From Paenibacillus_AK sp041641375 (GTDB lineage Bacteria > Bacillota > Bacilli > Paenibacillales > YIM-B00363): DNA of 64,000 nt. This document shows positions 49,259 to 57,830 of the stretch, piece by piece (position 1 is the first letter of the stretch; every line of letters begins with the position of its first letter). The notes below the pieces were generated by a model. The model was given only the letters and a program-made list of their open reading frames with translations. It was not told the DNA's origin and did not search any database. The position numbers were made by a program, and so were the translations under genes. The stretch spans positions 1 to 64,000 of the forward strand of contig JBEPYM010000004.1 of assembly GCA_041641375.1 (NCBI GenBank), read 5' to 3'.

Positions 49259-51233
49259 GGATAGAAAGGAGCAGCAACGAAAGACGACAGGCAGACGATT
49301 GCTGCAATATGCAGCGCGTGAACAGCGCACGATCTGGCTGGCGTTGCTGCTGCTGACGGCGGCGGTCGCGACAGAGCTGGCTGGGCCATTCATCGCCAAG
49401 ACGCTGATCGATAGACACATACTGGGCGTACAGCAAACCTGGTACGAAACAACGCCCGATAGCGGCGGCATTCCCTATGGGCAGACCTGGTACAAACGGG
49501 GAGACCGGTTCGTCCAGGACGAACCACGAGGAGCGCCGGCTGAACTGATGCAGCAGGGGACAACGTTCGTGCTGGTGCCGGATCAAGGTGCGCCGGCTGA
49601 GCTGTCCCGAGAGCAGCTATACGTTTTCTACCGTCCTGAAATTCCGAAGGTTATCGAGCTGTTAGGCGCTTATTTCCTGCTGCTCGCCGTATCCTCCGTG
49701 TTCACATACGGACAGAAGCTGCTGCTTCAGAAATCGGCGAACCGGATTATCCAGAGGCTGCGCAGCGATGTGTTCAGCCAACTGCAGAAGCTTCCGGTGT
49801 CCTATTATGACAACTTGCCTGCCGGGAAGGTCGTTTCGCGAGTTACAAACGATACCGAATCGATCCGCGAGCTGTACGTCAATGTACTGTCGAACTTCGT
49901 GACGACCTTGATTTATATGATCGGGGTCTATACGGCGCTGTTCTTGCTTGATGTTCGGCTTGCGCTCCTCGGACTGGCGCTTGTCCCTGTCCTGCTGGTG
50001 TGGATTTGGGTATATCGCAAATTTGCGACCCGCTACAATACGCAAATCCGCAGCCTGCTGAGTGATCTGAACGGGATGCTGAACGAGTCCATCCAGGGAA
50101 TGGCACTCATTCGGGCATTCCGAAGGCAGCCGGAAACGACGAGACAATTCGAACAGACGAATGAAGAGCACTATACGTACCAGAATCGATTGCTCAGTTT
50201 GAACTCCATTACCTCGTTCAATCTCGTCAACCTGATCCGGAACGTGCTGTTCGTAACGCTGGTTGCAGTGTTCGGCTTTTCCTGGCTGGGAGGTGCGGCG
50301 ATTTTTACGGTTGGCGTCCTGTACGCATTCATCGATTACATGAACCGTATGTTCCAGCCGATAACCGGTATGGTGAATCAGCTTGCGAATCTGGATACGG
50401 CGCTTGTATCGGCAGAGCGGGTGTTTGAGCTGATCGATGAGCGAGGGACGGATGTTGATGACGATTCAGTGCCTCGATTCCGCGGGGACATAGCTTTCCA
50501 TCAGGTCAGCTTTTCCTACAAGGAAGGGGAACCGGTTCTGAAGAACCTCTCCTTTGAGGCGAAGCGGGGACAGACGGTTGCATTGGTCGGGCATACCGGT
50601 TCGGGCAAAAGCTCCATACTGAACCTGTTGTTTCGCTTCTACGATCCGCAGCAGGGAACGATAACGATAGACGGACGTTCCATTGCAGACATTCCGCCGC
50701 AACGATTGCGGCGACATATGGGTATTGTTCTGCAGGATCCGTATTTGTTTACGGGCACCATTGCAACGAACGTCAGCCTGGGGTCGCCCCATATCTCCAG
50801 GGAACAAATAGAAGCGTCGCTGCAATCCGTAGGTGCCTTCGACGTGCTGGGAAGCTTGCCTGGAGGTATCGATGAACCGGTCGTGGAGAAGGGGAGCACA
50901 CTCTCCGCCGGTCAGCGACAGCTGATTTCATTCGCGCGTGCGCTTGCTTATGATCCAGCGATTATGATTCTTGACGAGGCAACCTCCAGCATCGATTCTG
51001 AGACGGAAGCCATTATTCAGCGAGCGCTGGATGTAGTTAAGAAGGGACGCACCACCTTCATCATCGCCCATCGGCTGTCGACCATTCGGCAGGCGGATCA
51101 AATTCTCGTGCTTCACCGCGGAGAAATTGTGGAACGGGGAACACATGAGGAGCTTATGAGGCGCGAAGGCAAATACAGCGGGATGGTAAGGCTGCAGCAG
51201 GGAATTGCAAGCGAAGCGGCCCTCCACCGATAA
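49251..51233 (+). CDS. ABC exporter half, BmrD/YheH-like
   Basis: The 660-residue partner has an unusual extracellular insertion of about 80 residues between the first two membrane helices (about 65-145; TWYETTPDSGG, RGAPAELMQQG, QGAPAELSREQ), as in BmrD. The ATPase domain (about 410-650) has GHTGSGKSS, the degenerate signature LSAGQRQL and a canonical Walker B ILDEATSSID. Together with its partner it forms one working and one degenerate ATP site. ATG 49251 overlaps the first gene and has GGAGG nine bases upstream. Confidence 0.9.
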   Translation: MRKDRKEQQRKTTGRRLLQYAAREQRTIWLALLLLTAAVATELAGPFIAKTLIDRHILGVQQTWYETTPDSGGIPYGQTWYKRGDRFVQDEPRGAPAELMQQGTTFVLVPDQGAPAELSREQLYVFYRPEIPKVIELLGAYFLLLAVSSVFTYGQKLLLQKSANRIIQRLRSDVFSQLQKLPVSYYDNLPAGKVVSRVTNDTESIRELYVNVLSNFVTTLIYMIGVYTALFLLDVRLALLGLALVPVLLVWIWVYRKFATRYNTQIRSLLSDLNGMLNESIQGMALIRAFRRQPETTRQFEQTNEEHYTYQNRLLSLNSITSFNLVNLIRNVLFVTLVAVFGFSWLGGAAIFTVGVLYAFIDYMNRMFQPITGMVNQLANLDTALVSAERVFELIDERGTDVDDDSVPRFRGDIAFHQVSFSYKEGEPVLKNLSFEAKRGQTVALVGHTGSGKSSILNLLFRFYDPQQGTITIDGRSIADIPPQRLRRHMGIVLQDPYLFTGTIATNVSLGSPHISREQIEASLQSVGAFDVLGSLPGGIDEPVVEKGSTLSAGQRQLISFARALAYDPAIMILDEATSSIDSETEAIIQRALDVVKKGRTTFIIAHRLSTIRQADQILVLHRGEIVERGTHEELMRREGKYSGMVRLQQGIASEAALHR

Positions 51234-51345
51234 AGCAAGATGTGTATAATTTCACAGTGCCAGCGCCAGAGATTGGCAGGAATATGCATAGCCTTCAGCG
51301 AATCTAGATCAGGAAGGATTTGGTTGATACAGGAGGCAAGTTTGC

Positions 51346-53019
51346 TTGGTTATTAATTGGATGGATTTCGGTTTATTCGCGGGACTGTTGGCACTATTCG
51401 TGTATATGATCTGGATGACGGAAATTACTGCACTTCATAAAGTGTATTTTCTGTTCCATGGCGCCATGATGCTATGGCCGATCGGTCAATTTGGCTTATC
51501 GACGACAAGCGACATGGGGCTGCAGTGGTTTTTCCTTGTGTTGTCGTTCTTGGGCGCATCCTTCATGGGGTATGGCTGGTGGTTGTTTTCCCTGGTCCTT
51601 ACCCAGAGGGCAAACAAGACATCCTTCGCGGTATGCGCGCTGCTGGCGATCCCGTCCATTGCCGCCTTCGTAATCGTGGTAACAAATCCGCTTCACGGAG
51701 CGTTCCTGCAGCCGGAAGGGGATACGTTCGTACAGCGGACTTACGGACCGTTGTTCTGGTATTTGGTTGTCATCAGTATCGCCTATATTTTGGCCGGCAA
51801 TATTCGGATGATCCGCGCTATTCGATCCAGCTCCGGAATTTTGATTCGCAGACAGGTCATGATTCTCATCGTCGGGCAGACGGCGCTGCTCCTGATCTCC
51901 ATGCTGGACGTAGCGATCAGTGTCATTCCGATCGATGATTTTCCATTCCATGGACTGACCTCGATGGGTTTGCTCCTCTCGGATGTGTGCTTCGCGGTGG
52001 CGATATTGCGATATAACGTATTCAAGCTCGTCAACATCGCACAGCGAGAAGTCATTGATACGATGTCGACCGGTATTTTGGTACTGGATAGCGATGATAT
52101 CGTCGTGGATACGAACGAAGCGGTGAAACGAATGCTGTTCATGCAGCCGGGCGACCGATTTGAACCGGAGAAGCTGCTCGAGGTGGCGAAGAAGGAAGGG
52201 CCGAGCCGGCAGTTTATCGCCAAGCGATGGGGAGACCGGATGACGCATTTCCAGACGGAGGCGACGATCGGCGAGGAGCCGAAGCGCAAGCATATCTCCG
52301 TACAGGTATCGCCGCTGTTTGATCAGAAGCTGACCTTTATCGGTCGTGTTGTCACGCTGAATGATGTGACGGAGTGGAGACTGCTGGCTTCCGATCTTCA
52401 CCTGACGAACGAGGACTTGCGGCAACGAAATGTGGAGCTGACGGCTGCGCAGGAGGAGCTGTTTCATGTCAATCGCAAGCTGGAGCAGCTAGCCATTACC
52501 GACAGCCTTACCGGCTGCTATAACCGAAGATACTTGTACCAGCTGCTGGAATATGAGATTACGGTGGAGAAGCGGTACGAAGTGCCGTTCTCCATCGTGC
52601 TGTTCGATGTCGATTACTTCAAGCAGGTGAACGACTCGTTCGGCCACAAGGTTGGGGATGAAGTGCTGAAGGGTATCGCGGAGAAGATCAAAACTCTGCT
52701 TCGTAAATCCGACATTCTCGCGCGGTATGGCGGTGAAGAGTTTACCATCTACCTGCCGCATACAACGAAAGAGAACGCGTTCATGCTATGTGAACGGATT
52801 CGCCAAAGTGTGGAGCTTTCTCCGATCGAGAGCTCGCGAGGGGACATATCCGTTACGATTTCAATCGGCATCGCAAGCTGGGAGGGCGCGCGGGAAGGGG
52901 AGCCGGACGATTCCAGGATGCTTCTGGATCAGCTTCTGCTGCAGGCTGACAGCGCCTTGTATCGAGCCAAGCGGGAAGGGCGCAACCGGGTCATCGCGGG
53001 CGACGGGGGAGCGGCATAA
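51346..53019 (+). CDS. Membrane diguanylate cyclase (GGDEF)
   Basis: This is a 557-residue protein. Seven N-terminal membrane helices (residues 5-225) resemble the histidine kinase N-terminal 7TM sensor, followed by a PAS-like domain (about 235-345), a short coiled coil and the GGDEF domain (about 385-550). The active site is YGGEEF near residue 462 and an intact inhibitory site RKSD lies five residues before it, so it should make c-di-GMP and be feedback-inhibited. The start is TTG 51346 with AGGAGG nine bases upstream. It is a likely source of ligand for the riboswitch at 33362. Confidence 0.92.
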   Translation: MVINWMDFGLFAGLLALFVYMIWMTEITALHKVYFLFHGAMMLWPIGQFGLSTTSDMGLQWFFLVLSFLGASFMGYGWWLFSLVLTQRANKTSFAVCALLAIPSIAAFVIVVTNPLHGAFLQPEGDTFVQRTYGPLFWYLVVISIAYILAGNIRMIRAIRSSSGILIRRQVMILIVGQTALLLISMLDVAISVIPIDDFPFHGLTSMGLLLSDVCFAVAILRYNVFKLVNIAQREVIDTMSTGILVLDSDDIVVDTNEAVKRMLFMQPGDRFEPEKLLEVAKKEGPSRQFIAKRWGDRMTHFQTEATIGEEPKRKHISVQVSPLFDQKLTFIGRVVTLNDVTEWRLLASDLHLTNEDLRQRNVELTAAQEELFHVNRKLEQLAITDSLTGCYNRRYLYQLLEYEITVEKRYEVPFSIVLFDVDYFKQVNDSFGHKVGDEVLKGIAEKIKTLLRKSDILARYGGEEFTIYLPHTTKENAFMLCERIRQSVELSPIESSRGDISVTISIGIASWEGAREGEPDDSRMLLDQLLLQADSALYRAKREGRNRVIAGDGGAA

Positions 53020-53026
53020 GCTTACA

Positions 53027-53055
53027 TTTACTTCCCACCCGGTTTCTCATACAAT
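53027..53055 (+). promoter_or_regulatory. Promoter of ilvA
   Basis: The -35 TTTACT (53027-53032), a 17-base spacer and the -10 TACAAT (53050-53055) precede the start at 53090, just after the cyclase stop. Confidence 0.5.
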
Positions 53056-53089
53056 AGAGGACATGATTGCTTATTCAGGAGGAATTCGC

Positions 53090-54349
53090 ATGTCCGGTAT
53101 GTCCAGCCGCATCCCGATCGAAGAGATGATTCATGCTTCGCGCACACTCAACCAGGTCATTGAGAAGACGCCGCTGCAGAAGCATATTTTACTGTCGGAG
53201 AAATATCATTGCAATCTTTATTTGAAGCGAGAAGATTTGCAGGTTGTCCGCTCGTTCAAAATTCGCGGAGCCTATTATTTTATCAAGAGCTTGACGCCGG
53301 AGCAAACCGCCCTGGGAATTGTTTGCGCCAGCGCAGGCAATCATGCCCAGGGTGTCGCTTATTCGTGCCGAGCCTTGGGAATTCGCGGTACGATCTTTAT
53401 GCCTTCGACAACCCCAAGACAGAAGCGATCCCAGGTGGAGCTGTTCGGCGGCAGCCAGGTTGAGATCGTATTGGTTGGAGATACGTACGATGACTCTTAC
53501 CAGAAGGCAAGAGCGTATGCGGACGAGCATGGCAAGGCATTCATTCATCCGTTTGACGATCGGCGAACCATTGCCGGTCAAGGAACGGTAGGCGTCGAGC
53601 TTATGAACGATATGCCGGGAATGCTGGATTATGTGTTCCTCTCTGTTGGAGGTGGCGGCCTTGCCTCGGGGGTCGGCTCGTATTTGAAGGCGATATCGCC
53701 GGAGACGCGGGTGATTGGAGTTGAGCCTGCGGGTGCCGCGGGGATGAAAACCTCGTTGGAAGCGGGCAAGGTTACCAGACTGGAGAAGATCGATGCTTTC
53801 GTCGACGGCGCTGCAGTCAAGCAGGTTGGGGAGCTCACGCTGGAAATTTGCCGCGAGGTGCTGGATGATATTGTGATCGTACCGGAAGGGAAGGCATGCA
53901 CCACGATTCTGGAGCTGTATAACAGCAGTGCGATTGTTGTGGAGCCGTCTGGCGCACTGCCGATTGCCGCTCTGGATGCATATCGGGATCAGATCGCCGG
54001 GAAGAATGTTGTCTGCGTCATCAGCGGAGGCAATAACGATATCGATCGAATGCAGGAAATTAAGGAGCGGTCCTTGATTTACGAAGGATTCAAGCATTAT
54101 TTTATCGTCAATTTCCCTCAAAGGGCCGGTGCGCTGCGGGAATTCCTGGAGAAGGTGCTCGGTCCGAATGATGACATTACTCGCTTCGAGTATACGAAGA
54201 AAAACAATCGCGATAATGGCCCGGCGCTTGTCGGCATTGAGCTCAAGGATCCAGAGGATTATGAGCCGCTGGTTGCGCGGATGGAGAGCTATCAATTCTC
54301 CTATATGGAGATTAATAAGGATCCTAATCTCTTCAATTTGCTTGTTTAG
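53090..54349 (+). CDS. ilvA: Threonine ammonia-lyase (threonine deaminase)
   Basis: The 419-residue PLP enzyme converts threonine to 2-oxobutanoate in isoleucine synthesis. The PLP lysine is in VRSFKIRGAYY near residue 60, the phosphate loop is VGGGGLASG near 188, and ASAGNHAQGVAYS is the serine/threonine dehydratase signature. The C-terminal ACT-like domain (about 330-415; YFIVNFPQRAGALREFL) is the single short regulatory domain of the B. subtilis-type enzyme. ATG 53090 has CAGGAGG upstream; longer in-frame starts run into the cyclase gene. Confidence 0.95.
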   Translation: MSGMSSRIPIEEMIHASRTLNQVIEKTPLQKHILLSEKYHCNLYLKREDLQVVRSFKIRGAYYFIKSLTPEQTALGIVCASAGNHAQGVAYSCRALGIRGTIFMPSTTPRQKRSQVELFGGSQVEIVLVGDTYDDSYQKARAYADEHGKAFIHPFDDRRTIAGQGTVGVELMNDMPGMLDYVFLSVGGGGLASGVGSYLKAISPETRVIGVEPAGAAGMKTSLEAGKVTRLEKIDAFVDGAAVKQVGELTLEICREVLDDIVIVPEGKACTTILELYNSSAIVVEPSGALPIAALDAYRDQIAGKNVVCVISGGNNDIDRMQEIKERSLIYEGFKHYFIVNFPQRAGALREFLEKVLGPNDDITRFEYTKKNNRDNGPALVGIELKDPEDYEPLVARMESYQFSYMEINKDPNLFNLLV

Positions 54350-54420
54350 ATGTATCATCCGCTGAATAGGATAAAGAGGAAGCCCGTCGAATTTCCCTCT
54401 GGTTTGGAGGACGCAAAGCA

Positions 54421-55158
54421 ATGAGAATCAACAAGTATATCGGGGAGACCGGAATATGCTCCCGCCGCGAAGCAGATCGATTAATTGAAGCGGGCCGGAT
54501 CACGGTGAATGGCAAGATTGCCGAAACTGGAAGCCAGGTACAAGAAGGCGATGATGTTCGGTTGGATGGCCAGCCGATCGGAAGCAAGCCTCGCAGCACA
54601 TATATCGCGTTAAACAAGCCGGTCGGCATCGAATGTACGACTGATCCCGAGAAGCGTGACAACATCGTCGATTTTGTCGGCCATCCGCAACGGATCTTTC
54701 CGATTGGAAGGCTGGACAAGGATTCCGAAGGGCTGATCCTGCTTACGAACGATGGCGATATCGTGAATAAAATTCTTCGTTCCGAAAATAACCATGAGAA
54801 GGAGTATATTGTGCGCGTTGACAAGCCGATCACCGACAGCTTTATATCGGGGATGTCAAGCGGAGTCCGGATACTCGGGGAAATGACGAAACGTTGTCAT
54901 GTCAACAAGGTGAATGAATATACTTTCCGAATCATACTGACGCAAGGTCTGAACCGGCAAATTCGGAGGATGTGCAAAGCGTTCGGATATCGCGTCATTC
55001 AGCTACGGCGGATCCGCATTATGAACATCCGGCTTGATGAGCTGCCTCTGGGCAAGTGGCGTCAACTTACCGAGCAAGAGCTTGGAGAGCTGAATCGACT
55101 GTGTGAGAGCAGCAGCAAAACAGCCCCGTCGACCGATGCGGTGCGAACGGAGCTGTAA
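54421..55158 (+). CDS. rluF: 23S rRNA pseudouridine synthase RluF-like
   Basis: This 245-residue protein has an N-terminal S4 RNA-binding domain (about 1-48; RINKYIGETGICSRREADRL) and the RsuA/RluF catalytic domain with the active Asp in IGRLDKDSEGL near residue 103. The C-terminal LTQGLNRQIRRMCKAFGYRV is the family signature. It isomerises uridine to pseudouridine in 23S rRNA (position 2604 in E. coli RluF). GGAGGACG lies ten bases before the ATG. Confidence 0.88.
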   Translation: MRINKYIGETGICSRREADRLIEAGRITVNGKIAETGSQVQEGDDVRLDGQPIGSKPRSTYIALNKPVGIECTTDPEKRDNIVDFVGHPQRIFPIGRLDKDSEGLILLTNDGDIVNKILRSENNHEKEYIVRVDKPITDSFISGMSSGVRILGEMTKRCHVNKVNEYTFRIILTQGLNRQIRRMCKAFGYRVIQLRRIRIMNIRLDELPLGKWRQLTEQELGELNRLCESSSKTAPSTDAVRTEL

Positions 55159-55162
55159 GTGC

Positions 55163-55732
55163 TTATTGCTTCACTTGGTAGCCGTCTACGACGACGTCTA
55201 TATGCCCGGTCTCCGGGTCGATAATCAGACCGTGGACAAGTACTTCAGCCGGCAGGAGCGGGTGGTTGCGGACCATGAACACATTCTCCCTGACTGCCTG
55301 CTCGATTTCTTCGAAGCCTTCTAGCCAGCGCTGCAGGTTGATACCGGCGGATTGAAGCATCTGAATCCGATCCTTCGGAATTCCCCGGTCAATCATTCGT
55401 TCCAGTGTCGTCCCCGGCTCCAAATTCAGCATTCCGCAGCCATGATGCGCGATAATGCAAATTTCCTCCGCGCCCAACTCATACACGGCAATCATAATAC
55501 TACGCATGACGGAACCGAATGGATGAGAAATAATGGCGCCGGCAATCTTGATGATTTTGGCGTCACCATTGCGGAGATTGAGCGCCTGAGGCAGCAGTTC
55601 CGTCAATCGCGTATCCATACAGGATACGATGACCAGGCGTTTGTCCGGAAATTTATCCGTCTGGTATTGCTCGTATGCTTTGTCGATCACGAATTTTCGG
55701 TTATGCTCGACCATCTTTTGCAAGGTATTCAT
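55163..55732 (-). CDS. Beta-type carbonic anhydrase
   Basis: The 189-residue zinc enzyme interconverts CO2 and bicarbonate. The zinc ligands and catalytic pair are visible as SCMDTR (Cys, Asp, Arg) near residue 38 and HHGCGM (His, Cys) near 95. IAGAIISHPFGSVMRSI is the usual linking segment. It resembles the YtiB type. Start ATG 55732 has a GGAGAGGAG-like site upstream. It converges on rluF with four bases between stops. Confidence 0.92.
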   Translation of the reverse strand: MNTLQKMVEHNRKFVIDKAYEQYQTDKFPDKRLVIVSCMDTRLTELLPQALNLRNGDAKIIKIAGAIISHPFGSVMRSIMIAVYELGAEEICIIAHHGCGMLNLEPGTTLERMIDRGIPKDRIQMLQSAGINLQRWLEGFEEIEQAVRENVFMVRNHPLLPAEVLVHGLIIDPETGHIDVVVDGYQVKQ

Positions 55733-55855
55733 CGAAATACAAACTCCTCTCCCAATGCCTCTCTGTCTGTGTTATGCAAAGATGTGTCTTCATTCATTCC
55801 CATTATCATAACAAATTTTCAGTCAGGTAGCATATAGGATGATGAGCATACAAAG

Positions 55856-55883
55856 AACAAAGCCCAAGCAGCTGGGCTTTGTT
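55856..55883. terminator. Bidirectional terminator downstream of motAB
   Basis: AACAAAGCCCA pairs exactly with TGGGCTTTGTT around AGCAGC. It lies 27 bases past the motB stop on the minus strand; A- and T-rich arms let it work both ways. Confidence 0.8.
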
Positions 55884-55909
55884 GACGTTTCAACGGTGTA
55901 TGATTGCGG

Positions 55910-56875
55910 CTATGGCTGGCGTACTGGCTGCGGCAGCGGCGATGTATCGCCAAATTTCCGAATGATAGAAACCTCGACACGGCGGTTTTTGGACCGTCCG
56001 GCTTCATTGTCATTCGTTTCGACCGGGCGGTATTCGCCATACCCTACCGCACTGAAGCGTTTCTCCCCGACATCCGGGTTCTGATGGAGCACCTTCATAA
56101 AGCTAAGGGCGCGTGCGGAGCTCAAATCCCAGTTCGACTCAAACAGCGCATTCTTGATGGGGATATTGTCTGTGTGGCCGGCGACGACCACCTCATATTG
56201 CTGATACTTGGAAAGCAGCTCAGCCACGACAACCGCCAAACGGCGCGCGTCTGGTCGAAGAATGGCACTTCCCGAAGCGAACAGGGCATGATCGGATATC
56301 ACGAGCTTCAGCTCTCGCTCATTCAGCTCTGTTCGAAGCTGGGTGGTCAGACCATTCTCCTGAATATAAGCATCAATTTGCTTACGCAACTGGTCAAGCT
56401 CACGGCGCTCCTGTTCCATCTGCAGCTGTTTCTGCTCGAAGGTGAGCTGACTTTGCTGATTCGGGTCGTTCAGGTGACTCTGATTTTTGTCCTGGTTCAG
56501 CGGAGACTGACCCAGCTGCGCCTGCTGTTGGGTCGTTGCTTGCGAAGTCTGCTGTGCGGACTGCTGTTGATTCTCATTCTTCTTGTCATCGCTCGTAAGC
56601 TTCTTATTGTCTGGACTGTTCGTCATATCCTTGGTTTTGATTCCGATGCCATCGGCCGACGGCGCAGGCGTCTGGTTCTCGAAGAAGCTCTTCCCGCCCT
56701 GGAATGCCGCATTAAAGGATTGCCGCAGCTCCTCGAACTTCTTCGAGTCGATCTGGCTGGAGGCGAACAATACGATAAACAACGCCAGCAGCAAGGTCAG
56801 CAGGTCGGCATAGGGGATGAGCCACGTCTCGTCAATGTGCTCTTCGTGGTCATGCTGTCTGTGCTTTTTGCTCAC
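55910..56875 (-). CDS. motB: Flagellar stator protein MotB
   Basis: This is a 321-residue protein. The basic/His-rich start and the helix LIPYADLLTLLLALFIVLF carry the proton-binding Asp24. The OmpA-like peptidoglycan-binding domain spans about 190-310 (LFASGSAILRPDARRL, VVAGHTDNIPI, LSSARALSFMKVL, NRRVEVSI). Between them is a long hydrophilic linker (about 60-180) very rich in Gln, Asn and Ser, which makes the protein about 60 residues longer than B. subtilis MotB. GTG 56875 is chosen because GGAG lies ten bases upstream inside motA; it overlaps motA by 26 bases. Confidence 0.92.
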   Translation of the reverse strand: MSKKHRQHDHEEHIDETWLIPYADLLTLLLALFIVLFASSQIDSKKFEELRQSFNAAFQGGKSFFENQTPAPSADGIGIKTKDMTNSPDNKKLTSDDKKNENQQQSAQQTSQATTQQQAQLGQSPLNQDKNQSHLNDPNQQSQLTFEQKQLQMEQERRELDQLRKQIDAYIQENGLTTQLRTELNERELKLVISDHALFASGSAILRPDARRLAVVVAELLSKYQQYEVVVAGHTDNIPIKNALFESNWDLSSARALSFMKVLHQNPDVGEKRFSAVGYGEYRPVETNDNEAGRSKNRRVEVSIIRKFGDTSPLPQPVRQP

Positions 56876-57659
56876 CGGCTGCTTCTCCTTCCTTCTGTTC
56901 CGCATAACGCTCGGTAGGGGTCAAGAAGACGGACAGCTTCTGACTGATCGCGATCGTTGAAACGCCAGATTGGATGGAGAGAAGACCTTCCACCATCATC
57001 AGCTTGATCTCCATCTCTTTCTTCGACATCCGCTTCAGCTTGTTGGCAATTGGATGCCACAACACATAGCCGGAGAAAATCCCGAGCAGCGTGGCGATAA
57101 AGGCCGCAGCAATGGAGGCTCCGAGCGCGTCGATATCCTTCAGGTTGCCGAGTGCCGCGATAAGACCGATAACGGCCCCCAATACACCCAGAGTAGGGGC
57201 ATACGTACCCGCTTGGGAGAAAATTTGCGCACCTGCTTTATGACGATCTTCCGTAGCGGAGATTTCCTCCATCAGTACGTCGCGGACGAAGTCGTGATCA
57301 TTGCCGTCTATGATCATTCTCATGCCATTGCGCAGGAACGGATCGTCGATCTCCTCGACCTTGCTCTCGAGGGCGAGAAGCCCTTCGCGGCGTGTAATCG
57401 ATGCCCAATCCATGAAGGAGCGAATAACCTCTTGCTTGGCAATAAGCTTCTGTCCAGTAAATACAATCTTCAGCAGCTTGGGAATTTTCGCGATCTCCGA
57501 TGTCGGGAAGGCGATATACAGGGAAGCGGCGGTTCCGACGAATATGATGACGAACGCAGCGGGGTTAAACAGCATCGCTACATTAGCATGCTTGAGAATC
57601 ATGCCGCCAATAACCGCGAATAATCCGAGCCCCAGTCCAATTGCAGTCGATTTTTCCAA
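56850..57659 (-). CDS. motA: Flagellar stator protein MotA
   Basis: The 269-residue membrane protein has four hydrophobic segments (about 5-25, 30-50, 155-175, 185-205) and the MotA/ExbB core GTYAPTLGVLGAVIGLIAAL. The cytoplasmic loop has the charged region (residues 85-130) that contacts the rotor. It starts with TTG 57659 and AGGAG about 12 bases before it. With MotB it forms the ion-driven stator. No other flagellar genes are in the window. Confidence 0.93.
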   Translation of the reverse strand: MEKSTAIGLGLGLFAVIGGMILKHANVAMLFNPAAFVIIFVGTAASLYIAFPTSEIAKIPKLLKIVFTGQKLIAKQEVIRSFMDWASITRREGLLALESKVEEIDDPFLRNGMRMIIDGNDHDFVRDVLMEEISATEDRHKAGAQIFSQAGTYAPTLGVLGAVIGLIAALGNLKDIDALGASIAAAFIATLLGIFSGYVLWHPIANKLKRMSKKEMEIKLMMVEGLLSIQSGVSTIAISQKLSVFLTPTERYAEQKEGEAAGEQKAQTA

Positions 57660-57830
57660 AGAAGTGCACTCCTCTCAATTCGGCAGAAAAGACAATATAC
57701 TCTTTATATCGGCTGTGAAGAAAAGAAAGTTTAGAAATGATTTGCAAGTAGAGGACGGATGCCATACAATGGCGATAAGCGGTATGTTAAGTTACTTGAC
57801 ATGTCAGGCGAATCGGGGAGAGAGCGAAAG

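Noticed and set aside
52727..53089. N-terminal extension of threonine deaminase
   Set aside because: It runs inside the cyclase gene; the ATG at 53090 has a strong RBS and gives the normal IlvA length.
53189..54421. 410-codon minus-strand frame
   Set aside because: It is antisense to ilvA; no motif and no RBS.
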